DNA of 20,440 bases from positions 1-20,440 of the forward strand of contig CAMJIC010000015.1 in assembly GCA_946405675.1 (NCBI GenBank), in the 5' to 3' direction. The notes beneath the pieces are model-generated. The model saw only the letters and a list, made by a program, of their open reading frames with translations. It was not told the DNA's origin and searched no databases. Shown piece by piece: positions 7,507 to 16,601 of this stretch. A program made the position numbers and the translations under genes. Numbering within the stretch: the first letter of the stretch is position 1; every line of letters starts with the position of its first letter. The stretch is from an uncultured Clostridia bacterium (GTDB lineage: Bacteria; Bacillota; Clostridia; Lachnospirales; Lachnospiraceae).

Positions 7507-8610
7507 ATGATTACGCGATTGCACAGTGCCCCGGGATATGACCGGAAGCTGATTCTGGAGGATGGAAGCGAGTACAGGGGGTATGGATTCGGATGCAGAA
7601 AGGATGCAGTCTGTGAGGTGGTGTTCAATACCTCGATGACAGGGTATCAGGAGATCCTGTCGGACCCATCCTATACGGATCAGGCTGTTTTGATGGCTTA
7701 TCCGTTGATCGGCAATTATGGTCTGGCGAGGGAGGATTTTGAAAGCCGGATCACGGGGCCTGGCGCATTAATTGTCCGGGAGATAAATGAAATACCGACC
7801 AATTTCCGGTCGATCAGTTCTTTGCAGGAATATCTGGAGGGAGCCGGGATACCGGGACTTGGCGGCGTGGATACCAGGAGGCTGGTACGGCATATCCGGG
7901 ATTGTGGCTCCCAGAGGGGGGTGATTACAGGTGCAGACGTGGCTCTGGAGGAAGGATTGAAGCTTATCAGGGATACGGAGGTACCGAAGGATGCTGTCCG
8001 CCGATGCAGCTGCCGGAAACGCTGGTACAGCAGGACATCAAATCCGAGGTTTCATGTTGTGGCGATTGATTGCGGCATGAAACAGAATATTGTACGGATG
8101 CTGAACCGTTTCAGATGCAATGTCACGGTCGTCCCCTATGATACCCGGAGTGATGAGATTCTTTCACTGCTGCCTGATGGCATACTGATTTCAAATGGGC
8201 CGGGGGATCCGGAGAATGTTCCGGAGGTGGTTCATACGCTGAAAAAGCTTCGGGGGCAGGTGCCTATGTTTGGCATCTGCCTGGGACATCAGCTGATGGC
8301 GTTGTCCTGCGGCGCTTCCACCTATAAGCTGAAATTCGGACACAGGGGAGGGAATCATCCGGTGAAGGATCTTCGGACCGGGCATATCGAGATGACCAGC
8401 CAGAACCATTCCTATGCCGTGGATGAATCTTCGCTGGACAGAACCAATCTCAAGGTTTCTCATGTGAATCTGTTGGATCATAGCGTAGAGGGGCTTGTCT
8501 GCGGACAGGACAGGATGCTGTCGGTGCAGTATCATCCGGAAAGTGCACCGGGTCCGCAGGACAGCATTCATCTGTTTGGCCAGTTTACGGAGCTTATGAA
8601 GAAAGGATGA
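7507..8610 (+). CDS. carA: Carbamoyl phosphate synthase, small (glutaminase) subunit
   Basis: The protein hydrolyses glutamine and passes ammonia through a tunnel to CarB for carbamoyl phosphate synthesis, feeding pyrimidines and arginine. At 367 residues it has the usual length. The N-terminal CPSase small-chain domain shows LILEDGS and VVFNTSMTGYQEILSDPSY. The C-terminal class I amidotransferase has the nucleophile Cys258 in FGICLGHQLMALSCG and the partners His343 and Glu345 in QYHPESAPGP, so the triad is intact. The ribosome binding site AGGAG lies just before the ATG. The gene starts 16 bases after amt and ends 7 bases before carB, so the three are probably cotranscribed. No PyrR-type or arginine attenuator was seen ahead of it. 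Confidence 0.95.
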   Translation: MITRLHSAPGYDRKLILEDGSEYRGYGFGCRKDAVCEVVFNTSMTGYQEILSDPSYTDQAVLMAYPLIGNYGLAREDFESRITGPGALIVREINEIPTNFRSISSLQEYLEGAGIPGLGGVDTRRLVRHIRDCGSQRGVITGADVALEEGLKLIRDTEVPKDAVRRCSCRKRWYSRTSNPRFHVVAIDCGMKQNIVRMLNRFRCNVTVVPYDTRSDEILSLLPDGILISNGPGDPENVPEVVHTLKKLRGQVPMFGICLGHQLMALSCGASTYKLKFGHRGGNHPVKDLRTGHIEMTSQNHSYAVDESSLDRTNLKVSHVNLLDHSVEGLVCGQDRMLSVQYHPESAPGPQDSIHLFGQFTELMKKG

Positions 8611-8617
8611 CAAGGAG

Positions 8618-11600
8618 ATGCCGAAACGGGCAGATATAAAGAAGGTGCTGGTAATTGGATCCGGTCCGATCGTGATCGGCCAGGCTGCCGAGTTTGACTA
8701 TGCGGGTACGCAGGCATGCCTGGCGCTCAAAGAAGAAGGATATGAGGTCATCCTCGCGAATTCCAACCCGGCGACGATCATGACAGATCACACAATCGCG
8801 GATAAGGTGTATATGGAGCCGCTGACGCTGGAATATCTGGCAAGGATTTGCCGGTATGAGAGGCCGGATGCAATGATTCCTGGGCTGGGCGGCCAGACAG
8901 GACTGAACCTTTCCCTGCAGCTGTATGAGAAAGGTATCCTTGCGGAATGTGAGATTGAGCTGCTGGGGACAGATGCCTCAAGCATCCGAAGGGCGGAAGA
9001 TCGGGAGCAGTTTAAGGCATTGTGTGAGAAACTGAACGAGCCGGTGATTCCTTCTGTCATAGCCAACAGCGTACAAGAAGGAATGGAGGCGGCAGAGAGG
9101 ATCGGATATCCTGTCATCCTGCGTCCCGCATTCACGTTGGGTGGAACCGGAGGCGGATTTGCCCGGCGTGAAGAAGAAATGATTCAGATGCTGGAGCATG
9201 CGCTGAAGGCATCACCGGTTCATCAGGTGTTGGTTGAAAAGAGCGTTAAGGGATATAAAGAGATCGAATACGAAGTGATGCGGGATGCCAATGACACTGC
9301 AATCACGGTCTGTAATATGGAGAATATGGATCCGGTCGGGATCCACACAGGAGATTCCATCGTTGTTGCTCCCAGCCAGACGCTCACCAATAAAGAATAT
9401 CAGATGCTGCGGGACAGTGCACTGAAGATCATCCGTGCGCTGGATGTGAAGGGTGGCTGTAATGTTCAGTTTGCACTGGATCCTGAATCCTTTGACTATT
9501 ACGTGATTGAGGTAAATCCAAGGGTGTCCCGATCATCGGCCCTTGCTTCGAAAGCGACAGGATATCCGATCGCCAGGGTATCTGCAAAGATTGCTGTCGG
9601 GATGAACCTGGAGGAGATTTTCCTGGCCAATACGCCGGCCTGCTTCGAGCCGGCGCTTGACTATGTTGTCACTAAGATGCCAAGATTTCCGTTTGATAAG
9701 TTCACCCATGCGTCGAATGTGCTGTCCACGCAGATGAAGGCAACCGGTGAGACGATGAGTATCGGGAGAAGTATGGAGGAAAGCCTGCTGAAGGCTGTCC
9801 GTTCACTGGAGGACGGGAAGAACCACATTCATCTGAAAAAATTTGATGTAAGGACTCTTTCTGAGAAGAGGGGGACAGAAGCCAGGGAAGAGGCCGTGAA
9901 CAAACTCCTTACCTACATTGAGGAAGGTACAGATGACCGTATCTACGCGATATCTGAGCTTCTTTGGCTGGGTGTGGATCCGCAGGTTATTTATTCCAGA
10001 ACAAAGATCGATCTGTTTTTTCTGAATACGATCCAAAGAATTGTTGACTTTGAGAAGAAGCTGGAAGAGTATGCGAAAACTCTGGACGGGACAGCCGGTG
10101 ATGCACGAGGCAGGGAATTGCTGGCGGATGCCAAACGTATGGGATTTTCCGATTCTTATATTGGCGAGCTGACGGGCCGGACGGAGGAAGAAGTCTGGAA
10201 GCTGAGGAAGTGCTGTGGCATCGCACCTGTTTATAAGATGATTGATACCTGTGCCAGTGAGTTTGAGAGTTATGTTCCGTATTTCTACTCCACCTATGAG
10301 GAAGAAAACGAATCCGTTGTCTCAGAACGGAAAAAGATCATGGTGCTTGGATCAGGACCGATCCGGATCGGACAGGGTGTCGAGTTTGATTATTCCACCG
10401 TTCATGCAGTGAGAACCATTCGGGAGGAAGGATATGAGGCAATTGTGATCAACAATAATCCGGAGACCGTATCGACGGATTATACGACGGCGGATAAGCT
10501 GTATTTTGAACCGCTGACCGCAGAGGATATAATGAATATTTATGAACTGGAGCAGCCGGAGGGAGTGATCGTCACACTGGGCGGGCAGACTGCTGTCAAC
10601 CTGGCCGGGATTCTTGCACACAGGGGTGCAAGGATCATCGGTACAGGACCGGATCCGATTCGCAGGGCGGAGGATCGTGATGCGTTTGAAGCGTTGATGA
10701 ATCGCCTGGGAATTCCGCATCCTGCCGGAGTGGCGGTCATGAGTGTCGAGGAAGGAGTACAGGCAGCGGAAAGGATTGGCTATCCTGTGCTGGTGAGACC
10801 GTCCTATGTGTTGGGCGGAAGAGCCATGGAGATCGTAGCGGGGGAAAAGATGCTGATTCGGTATCTGACAGATGCGGTGCAGGTGAATGAAGACCGGCCG
10901 GTGCTGGTTGACCGCTATATCGTTGGAAAGGAAGTGGAGGTTGACGCTGTCTGTGATGGGAAGGATGTATTTCTCCCCGGAATCATGGAGCTGGTGGAAC
11001 GCACAGGCGTACATTCCGGAGACAGTACCAGTGTATATCCTCCTTTTTCTCTTACGGATCAGATCAGGCAGACAATCTGGAGGTATACCCGGGAGTTGGG
11101 GCTCGGTCTTGGAATCATTGGCCTGTATAATATTCAGTTTATTGTGGATCGTGACGGACAGGTATCAATCATCGAGGTAAATCCCAGGGCGTCAAGAAGC
11201 GTTCCGTTTCTGTCAAAATCCACAGGAATACCACTTGTGGAACTTGCGATAAAGGTGATGCTGGGACATCGTCTGAAGGAAACAGGATATACTGGTCTGT
11301 ACACGGGAGGAAACGGACTTTGGTATGTGAAAACTCCGGCGTTTTCCTTTGAAAAGCTGAGCGGTATGGATACCTACCTCTCCCCTGAGATGAAGTCCAC
11401 CGGTGAGGCAATCGGATACGACAAAAGCCTGAAGCGGGCGTTTTACAAGGCGCTGCAGGCATCGGGCATCCGGATGAAGGAGTATGGAACGGTGATTGTG
11501 ACACTGGCAGATGAGGATAAGGAGGAAGCGCTGCCGCTGGTGCGCCGGTTTTATGAGATCGGCTTCAATATAGAGGCAACCATTGGGACAGGATCCTTTT

Positions 11601-11860
11601 TGAAAGAACATGGAATTCGTACCAGGATCCGGGGAAAACTCAGTAACGGCAGTGATGAGATCCTGCGATCGATCCGGGCCGGATATGTCAGCTATGTGAT
11701 CAATACGAGAGCCATCCTTTCCGGCATTCATTATGAAGATGGAGAAGCTATCCGCCGGTGCGCGATTATGAATGGCGTAACGATGTTTACTTCCCTGGAT
11801 ACTGTCCGGATGCTTCTGGATGTTTTGGAGGATGTCATACCGCAGATCCGGGCGATATAG
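8618..11860 (+). CDS. carB: Carbamoyl phosphate synthase, large subunit
   Basis: The large subunit makes carbamoyl phosphate from bicarbonate, two ATP and the ammonia released by CarA. Its 1080 residues match full-length bacterial CarB. Two homologous ATP-grasp halves are visible. The first opens VLVIGSGPIVIGQAAEFDYAG at about residue 10. The second opens MVLGSGPIRIGQGVEFDYS at about residue 574. Metal and ATP-binding motifs of the type EVNPR(V/A)SRS occur in both halves. An oligomerisation segment (about 400-560) lies between them and a C-terminal MGS allosteric domain occupies about 940-1080 (RRCAIMNGVTMFTSLDTV). The family-typical MPKR start is used. Oddly, its AAGGAG abuts the ATG with no spacer, so coupling to carA translation is likely. 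Confidence 0.96.
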   Translation: MPKRADIKKVLVIGSGPIVIGQAAEFDYAGTQACLALKEEGYEVILANSNPATIMTDHTIADKVYMEPLTLEYLARICRYERPDAMIPGLGGQTGLNLSLQLYEKGILAECEIELLGTDASSIRRAEDREQFKALCEKLNEPVIPSVIANSVQEGMEAAERIGYPVILRPAFTLGGTGGGFARREEEMIQMLEHALKASPVHQVLVEKSVKGYKEIEYEVMRDANDTAITVCNMENMDPVGIHTGDSIVVAPSQTLTNKEYQMLRDSALKIIRALDVKGGCNVQFALDPESFDYYVIEVNPRVSRSSALASKATGYPIARVSAKIAVGMNLEEIFLANTPACFEPALDYVVTKMPRFPFDKFTHASNVLSTQMKATGETMSIGRSMEESLLKAVRSLEDGKNHIHLKKFDVRTLSEKRGTEAREEAVNKLLTYIEEGTDDRIYAISELLWLGVDPQVIYSRTKIDLFFLNTIQRIVDFEKKLEEYAKTLDGTAGDARGRELLADAKRMGFSDSYIGELTGRTEEEVWKLRKCCGIAPVYKMIDTCASEFESYVPYFYSTYEEENESVVSERKKIMVLGSGPIRIGQGVEFDYSTVHAVRTIREEGYEAIVINNNPETVSTDYTTADKLYFEPLTAEDIMNIYELEQPEGVIVTLGGQTAVNLAGILAHRGARIIGTGPDPIRRAEDRDAFEALMNRLGIPHPAGVAVMSVEEGVQAAERIGYPVLVRPSYVLGGRAMEIVAGEKMLIRYLTDAVQVNEDRPVLVDRYIVGKEVEVDAVCDGKDVFLPGIMELVERTGVHSGDSTSVYPPFSLTDQIRQTIWRYTRELGLGLGIIGLYNIQFIVDRDGQVSIIEVNPRASRSVPFLSKSTGIPLVELAIKVMLGHRLKETGYTGLYTGGNGLWYVKTPAFSFEKLSGMDTYLSPEMKSTGEAIGYDKSLKRAFYKALQASGIRMKEYGTVIVTLADEDKEEALPLVRRFYEIGFNIEATIGTGSFLKEHGIRTRIRGKLSNGSDEILRSIRAGYVSYVINTRAILSGIHYEDGEAIRRCAIMNGVTMFTSLDTVRMLLDVLEDVIPQIRAI

Positions 11861-11883
11861 AATTGAATCAAGGATTTTGGGTA

Positions 11884-11912
11884 TTGTTTTTTGGTGGAAG
11901 CTGCGGTATAGT
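11884..11912 (+). promoter_or_regulatory. Sigma-A promoter of gltBD
   Basis: TTGTTT (11884-11889) and TATAGT (11907-11912) are separated by an optimal 17 bases. It lies 24 bases after the carB stop. The predicted start of transcription is near 11919, so the RNA begins at the first leader hairpin (11920). gltBD therefore probably has its own transcription unit. Confidence 0.65.
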
Positions 11913-11919
11913 AATGACA

Positions 11920-11988
11920 ATATCAAGGGCGATATGGCAATAGTGAATGAACTGGATTGAAACTGTTATTCAGAAGCAACGGCGCTTC
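11920..11988 (+). promoter_or_regulatory. ANTAR-type dual-hairpin antiterminator of gltBD
   Basis: Hairpin P1 is ATATC, loop AAGGGC, GATAT (11920-11935). Hairpin P2 is GAAGC, loop AACGGC, GCTTC (11973-11988). Both have perfect 5-bp stems and hexaloops with A at position 1 and G at position 4, the invariant residues of EutV-type ANTAR targets. P2 with its loop matches the 13-base eut leader consensus AGCAANGRRGCUY at 12 positions. The 3' side of P2 lies inside the left arm of the terminator at 11981, so the two are mutually exclusive, as in the known mechanism. The 37-base linker is longer than I would expect for known examples. No ANTAR regulator gene is in the window. Confidence 0.78.
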
Positions 11989-12019
11989 GGGTTTTGTGAC
12001 CCGGAGCGTCTTTTTTTTT
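11981..12019 (+). terminator. Intrinsic terminator in the gltB leader
   Basis: The left arm 11981-11992 pairs with 11999-12010 in a 12-bp stem (two G-T pairs) around a six-base loop. Nine T residues follow. It sits 15 bases before the gltB start codon, so it must be bypassed for gltBD to be expressed. It overlaps hairpin P2 of the antiterminator. Confidence 0.88.
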
Positions 12020-12033
12020 CGGGAGGTGTGGTC

Positions 12034-15000
12034 ATGACAGAACGATTGGAAGCCATACAAGGCATTGGCCTTTATGACGCATCCTTTGAACATGATAATT
12101 GCGGGATCGGAGCTATCATTGACATCAAGGGACGAAAGAGCCATCAGCTGGTGTGTGACGCGTTGTCGATCGTGGAACATCTTGACCACAGGGCCGGAAA
12201 GGATGCGGAAGGAAAGACCGGAGACGGCGTTGGGATCCTTACGCAGATCCCTCACGATTTCTTCGTAAAAAAGATGGCTCAGCAGGGAATCAGCCTGCCG
12301 GGAGAAAGACAGTATGGGGTGGGGATGTTTTTCTTCCCGCAGCATGAACTGAAGATGCGCCAGGCAAAATCCATGTTTGAGACGATCCTCAGAAAGGCCG
12401 GGATGTCGATCCTTGGATGGCGTGAGGTGGAATCGGATCCTTCGGTTCTTGGCACAAGGGCCAGGGAGTGCATGCCTCGTATCTTCCAGGTATTGATCCG
12501 CCGGCCTGAGGGACTGCAGGAGGATCTTGATTTTGACCGGAAGCTTTATATTGCGCGCAGGGAGTTCGAGCAGAGCAATGTCGAGACCTATGTGCCTTCA
12601 CTCTCCTGCAGGACCATTGTTTACAAGGGAATGTTCCTGGTCGGGCAGCTGAGAACCTTCTTTACTGACCTGCGTGATCCGGATTATCGATCCGCGATTG
12701 CTGTGGTCCATTCCCGGTTTTCTACGAATACCATGCCAAGCTGGATGCGTGCGCATCCCAACCGGCTGATTGTCCATAATGGTGAGATCAATACGATCCG
12801 GGGCAATGTAGACAAGATGCTGGCAAGGGAAGAGACGCTGCATACCGGTCGTTTCTCGGAAGAAGACATGATCAAGGTGCTTCCTGTGATCAGTGAGAGC
12901 GGTTCAGATTCTGCCATGCTTGACAATACGCTGGAGTTTCTGGTGATGAGCGGGATGCCGCTTCCGCTGGCTGCCATGATCCTCCTGCCGGAGCCCTGGG
13001 CACACAATGACACGCTGTCATCAGAAGAGAGGGACTTTTATCAGTATTATGCGACCATGATGGAGCCATGGGACGGACCGGCTTCCATCCTGTTCTCGGA
13101 TGGGGATGTCATGGGCGCAATCCTGGACAGGAATGGCCTGCGCCCGTCCCGGTACTATGTGACGGATGACGGAAGGCTGATCCTCTCTTCAGAGGTTGGC
13201 GTATTGGAATTGGATGAATCACATATCCTGCGGAAGGAGCGGCTGCATCCGGGCAAGATCCTCCTCGTGGATACAAAGAAGGGAGCGCTCATCAGTGATG
13301 AGGAACTGAAGGAACAGTATGCGAAGGCACATCCTTATGGAGAATGGCTGGATTCGAATCTTCTGCATCTTTCCGATCTGAAGATACCGAACAGGAGAGT
13401 ACAGGGCTTCCCGGAAGAGATGCTCAGACGCCTCCAGAAGGCATTCGGGTATTCCTGGGAGAATTATTATGACGGGATCCGTACTATGGCGCTGACGGGA
13501 ACGGAGCAGATCGGTTCCATGGGAGTGGATACTCCTCTGGCGGCGCTCTCCGGACAGTACCAGCCGTTGTTCTATTATTTCAAGCAGCTGTTCGCGCAGG
13601 TGACCAATCCGCCGATTGATGCCCAGCGGGAGGAAATCGTGACCTCGCGTACCGTGTATCTTGGCAAGAACGGAAACCTTTTGGAGGAACGGGCCAGGAA
13701 CTGCCATGTGCTCAAGATTGAGAATCCGATTCTGGCAGACCTTGATCTTCTGAAGATCGAAAATATGAAAAAGGATGGCTTCAGGGTATCCAGAGTTTCC
13801 ATGCTGTTCTACAAAGGAACGCCAATGAAGCGTGTGATCAGCCATCTGTTCCTGGAGGTGGACAAGGCTTACAGGCAGGGCACGAATATCCTGATCCTTT
13901 CTGACAGGGGAGTGGATGAGAACCATGTTGCGATGCCGTCGCTGCTGGCGACTGCCGCAGTCCATAAACACCTGGTGGATACAAAAAAATGTACCGCCAT
14001 GTCATTGATCCTGGAGTCGGCTGAACCCAGGGAGGTGCACCATTTCGCGGCTCTTCTCGGATATGGCGCATCCGCCGTGAATCCGTATCTGGCGCATGCC
14101 ACGATTGCCGATCTGGTGGAGAAGGGGATGCTGGATAAGGATTATTATGCGGCAGTGAATGATTATGACAGGGCGATCCTGTTTGGAATCGTTAAGATCG
14201 CATCCAAGATGGGAATCTCAACCATCCAGTCCTATCAGGGCAGCAAGATCTTTGAAGCGGTTGGAATCTCCGAGGAAGTGATCAATGACTATTTCACAGG
14301 AACGGTCAGCAGAGTCGGCGGGATTACGCTTGAGGAGATTGGCCAGGCTGCCGACGCGCAGCACAGCCGCGCGTTTGATCCTCTGGGACTGTATGTGAAC
14401 CTGGAGCTGACGGCAGCAGGAAGACATAAGAGACGTGCCCAGGGGGAACACCACAGATACAATCCGCAGACGATCCATATGCTGCAGTGTGCCGTAAGGG
14501 AAGGAAGCTATGAGAAGTTTCTGCAGTACACGCAGATGGCGGATGCGGAAGAAACAGGATACCTGAGAAGCCTTCTGGAGTTCTGTTTTCCTGCCAAAGG
14601 CGTTCCGCTGGAGGAGGTGGAGCCGGAGGAGGAAATCGTAAGGCGGTTCAAGACCGGCGCCATGTCATATGGCTCGATCTCCGAGGAAGCGCATCAGACC
14701 CTGGCCATTGCCATGAATCACCTTCATGGTAAGTCCAACAGCGGAGAAGGCGGGGAGAGTGATGAAAGAATTCTTTCCGCCGGCACTGACAATGACCGCA
14801 GCTCGGCGATCAAGCAGGTGGCAAGCGGACGGTTTGGCGTTACCAGCAGATACCTGGTCAGCGCAAAAGAGATTCAGATCAAGATGGCTCAGGGGGCAAA
14901 GCCCGGAGAAGGCGGCCATCTGCCCGGTAGGAAGGTGTATCCATGGATCGCAAAGACCAGGCATTCCACGCCTGGTGTCAGCCTGATCTCCCCGCCGCCG

Positions 15001-16593
15001 CATCACGATATCTATTCCATAGAGGATCTGGCGCAGTTGATCTATGACCTGAAAAACGCGAATAAAGAAGCCCGCATCTCAGTCAAACTGGTTTCGGAGG
15101 CCGGGGTCGGCACCGTGGCGGCAGGCGTGGCCAAAGCAGGGGCGCAGGTTGTCCTGATTTCCGGCTATGACGGCGGAACAGGTGCGGCACCGCTTTCTTC
15201 CATCCATAATGCGGGACTTCCGTGGGAGCTTGGCCTTGCCGAAACCCATCAGACGCTGGTCGCCAACGGATTGCGCACCAGGGTCGTGATTGAGACAGAC
15301 GGGAAGCTGATGAGCGGCCGGGATGTGGCGATTGCGGCCATTCTGGGGGCGGAGGAATTTGGTTTCGCAACCGCACCGCTGATCGCAATGGGGTGTGTCA
15401 TGATGCGTGAGTGCCAGTCGGACACCTGTCCGATGGGCATTGCGACACAGAATCCGGAGCTTCGGAAGCGCTTTGCGGGGAAGCCGGAATACGTGGAAAA
15501 CTTTATGCTGTTTATTGCCAGGCAGCTGCGGGAGATCATGTCCCTGCTGGGGGTCAGACATGTGGATGAGCTTGTGGGGAGAGGGGATCTTCTGAAAGTC
15601 AGGGATGGACTTACAGGCGCGGCAAAGCGTATGGATCCTAGCAGGATACTGGCCGGGATTCCGGGCGCGAAGCCTGATGAGATGACTTTTCACCCGGAGC
15701 ATCGGTATGATTTCCGGCTGCAGGATACGAAGGATGAGAAGATCCTGCTTAAGGATCCGCAGATCAGGAGATCTCTGGAGGAGGGCATTCCCTCCGGAAT
15801 CAGGGTAGCAGTGAATAATACGGACAGAACCTTCGGAACGTTGCTGGGCGCGGAGATTACCAGACGGCATCCGGATGGACTTGCGGCAGATACCATCACG
15901 GTGCACTGTGAGGGAAGCGGCGGTCAGAGCTTTGGCGCGTTTCTGCCATCCGGACTGACAATCCATCTTACGGGAGACAGCAACGACTATTTTGGAAAAG
16001 GCCTGTCCGGAGGAACGCTGACCGTCCGAGCGCCTGAGAATGCCGCTTATGATCCGCATGAAAATATTATGGTCGGAAATGTCGCCCTGTACGGCGCAAC
16101 CTCGGGAGAGGCATACATATCAGGGATGGCGGGAGAACGTTTCTGCATCCGCAATTCCGGTGCAGTATGTGTCGTGGAAGGCGTGGGGGAGCATGGCTGT
16201 GAATATATGACCGGCGGCTGTGTAGTGATCCTCGGGAAGGTTGGGAAAAATTTTGCCGCAGGCATGAGCGGCGGGATTGCCTATGTGCTGGATGAGGAAA
16301 ACCGCATGTACCGGAACCTGAACAGACAGATGGTGCTGATGGAAAGCGTGGATTCAAAGACAGAGCAGGGAGAGCTGTACAGAATGATTCAAAGGCACGT
16401 ACAGCTGACCGGTTCACGGAAGGGACAGGAGATCCTGGCTGATTATGATGCATATATTCCGCATTTTAAGAAGATTATCCCGATGGACTATAAGGAGATC
16501 CTGAGACTGACCGCGAAAAGCGAGGAAAAGGGAGCGGACGCTGAGACCGCAAGACTGGAGGCGTTCCAGATGTTTGCGAAGATGCAGGAGTGA
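12034..16593 (+). CDS. gltB: Glutamate synthase (GOGAT), large subunit
   Basis: The large subunit releases ammonia from glutamine and transfers it to 2-oxoglutarate, giving glutamate. It has 1519 residues, the usual length. Start: ATG at 12034 with GGGAGG at 12021-12026. The in-frame ATG at 11947 would translate the terminator and is rejected. Like other GOGATs it has a short propeptide (1-22) before the nucleophile Cys23 (FEHDNCGIGAI). Domains in order: class II amidotransferase (about 23-430), central domain (about 480-770), FMN-binding TIM barrel (about 830-1200; SNSGEGGES, VSEAGVGTVAAG, SGYDGGTGAAP), and the GXGXG beta-helix C-terminal domain. The 3Fe-4S ligands are C1121, C1127 and C1132 (C-x5-C-x4-C). 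It overlaps or abuts gltD. Confidence 0.97.
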   Translation: MTERLEAIQGIGLYDASFEHDNCGIGAIIDIKGRKSHQLVCDALSIVEHLDHRAGKDAEGKTGDGVGILTQIPHDFFVKKMAQQGISLPGERQYGVGMFFFPQHELKMRQAKSMFETILRKAGMSILGWREVESDPSVLGTRARECMPRIFQVLIRRPEGLQEDLDFDRKLYIARREFEQSNVETYVPSLSCRTIVYKGMFLVGQLRTFFTDLRDPDYRSAIAVVHSRFSTNTMPSWMRAHPNRLIVHNGEINTIRGNVDKMLAREETLHTGRFSEEDMIKVLPVISESGSDSAMLDNTLEFLVMSGMPLPLAAMILLPEPWAHNDTLSSEERDFYQYYATMMEPWDGPASILFSDGDVMGAILDRNGLRPSRYYVTDDGRLILSSEVGVLELDESHILRKERLHPGKILLVDTKKGALISDEELKEQYAKAHPYGEWLDSNLLHLSDLKIPNRRVQGFPEEMLRRLQKAFGYSWENYYDGIRTMALTGTEQIGSMGVDTPLAALSGQYQPLFYYFKQLFAQVTNPPIDAQREEIVTSRTVYLGKNGNLLEERARNCHVLKIENPILADLDLLKIENMKKDGFRVSRVSMLFYKGTPMKRVISHLFLEVDKAYRQGTNILILSDRGVDENHVAMPSLLATAAVHKHLVDTKKCTAMSLILESAEPREVHHFAALLGYGASAVNPYLAHATIADLVEKGMLDKDYYAAVNDYDRAILFGIVKIASKMGISTIQSYQGSKIFEAVGISEEVINDYFTGTVSRVGGITLEEIGQAADAQHSRAFDPLGLYVNLELTAAGRHKRRAQGEHHRYNPQTIHMLQCAVREGSYEKFLQYTQMADAEETGYLRSLLEFCFPAKGVPLEEVEPEEEIVRRFKTGAMSYGSISEEAHQTLAIAMNHLHGKSNSGEGGESDERILSAGTDNDRSSAIKQVASGRFGVTSRYLVSAKEIQIKMAQGAKPGEGGHLPGRKVYPWIAKTRHSTPGVSLISPPPHHDIYSIEDLAQLIYDLKNANKEARISVKLVSEAGVGTVAAGVAKAGAQVVLISGYDGGTGAAPLSSIHNAGLPWELGLAETHQTLVANGLRTRVVIETDGKLMSGRDVAIAAILGAEEFGFATAPLIAMGCVMMRECQSDTCPMGIATQNPELRKRFAGKPEYVENFMLFIARQLREIMSLLGVRHVDELVGRGDLLKVRDGLTGAAKRMDPSRILAGIPGAKPDEMTFHPEHRYDFRLQDTKDEKILLKDPQIRRSLEEGIPSGIRVAVNNTDRTFGTLLGAEITRRHPDGLAADTITVHCEGSGGQSFGAFLPSGLTIHLTGDSNDYFGKGLSGGTLTVRAPENAAYDPHENIMVGNVALYGATSGEAYISGMAGERFCIRNSGAVCVVEGVGEHGCEYMTGGCVVILGKVGKNFAAGMSGGIAYVLDEENRMYRNLNRQMVLMESVDSKTEQGELYRMIQRHVQLTGSRKGQEILADYDAYIPHFKKIIPMDYKEILRLTAKSEEKGADAETARLEAFQMFAKMQE

Positions 16594-16601
16594 GGAAACC
16601 C

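Noticed and set aside
11947..12033. N-terminal extension of gltB by 29 codons
   Set aside because: It translates through the antiterminator hairpin and the T run of the terminator and has no family similarity. ATG 12034 has a GGGAGG site and the typical short propeptide.
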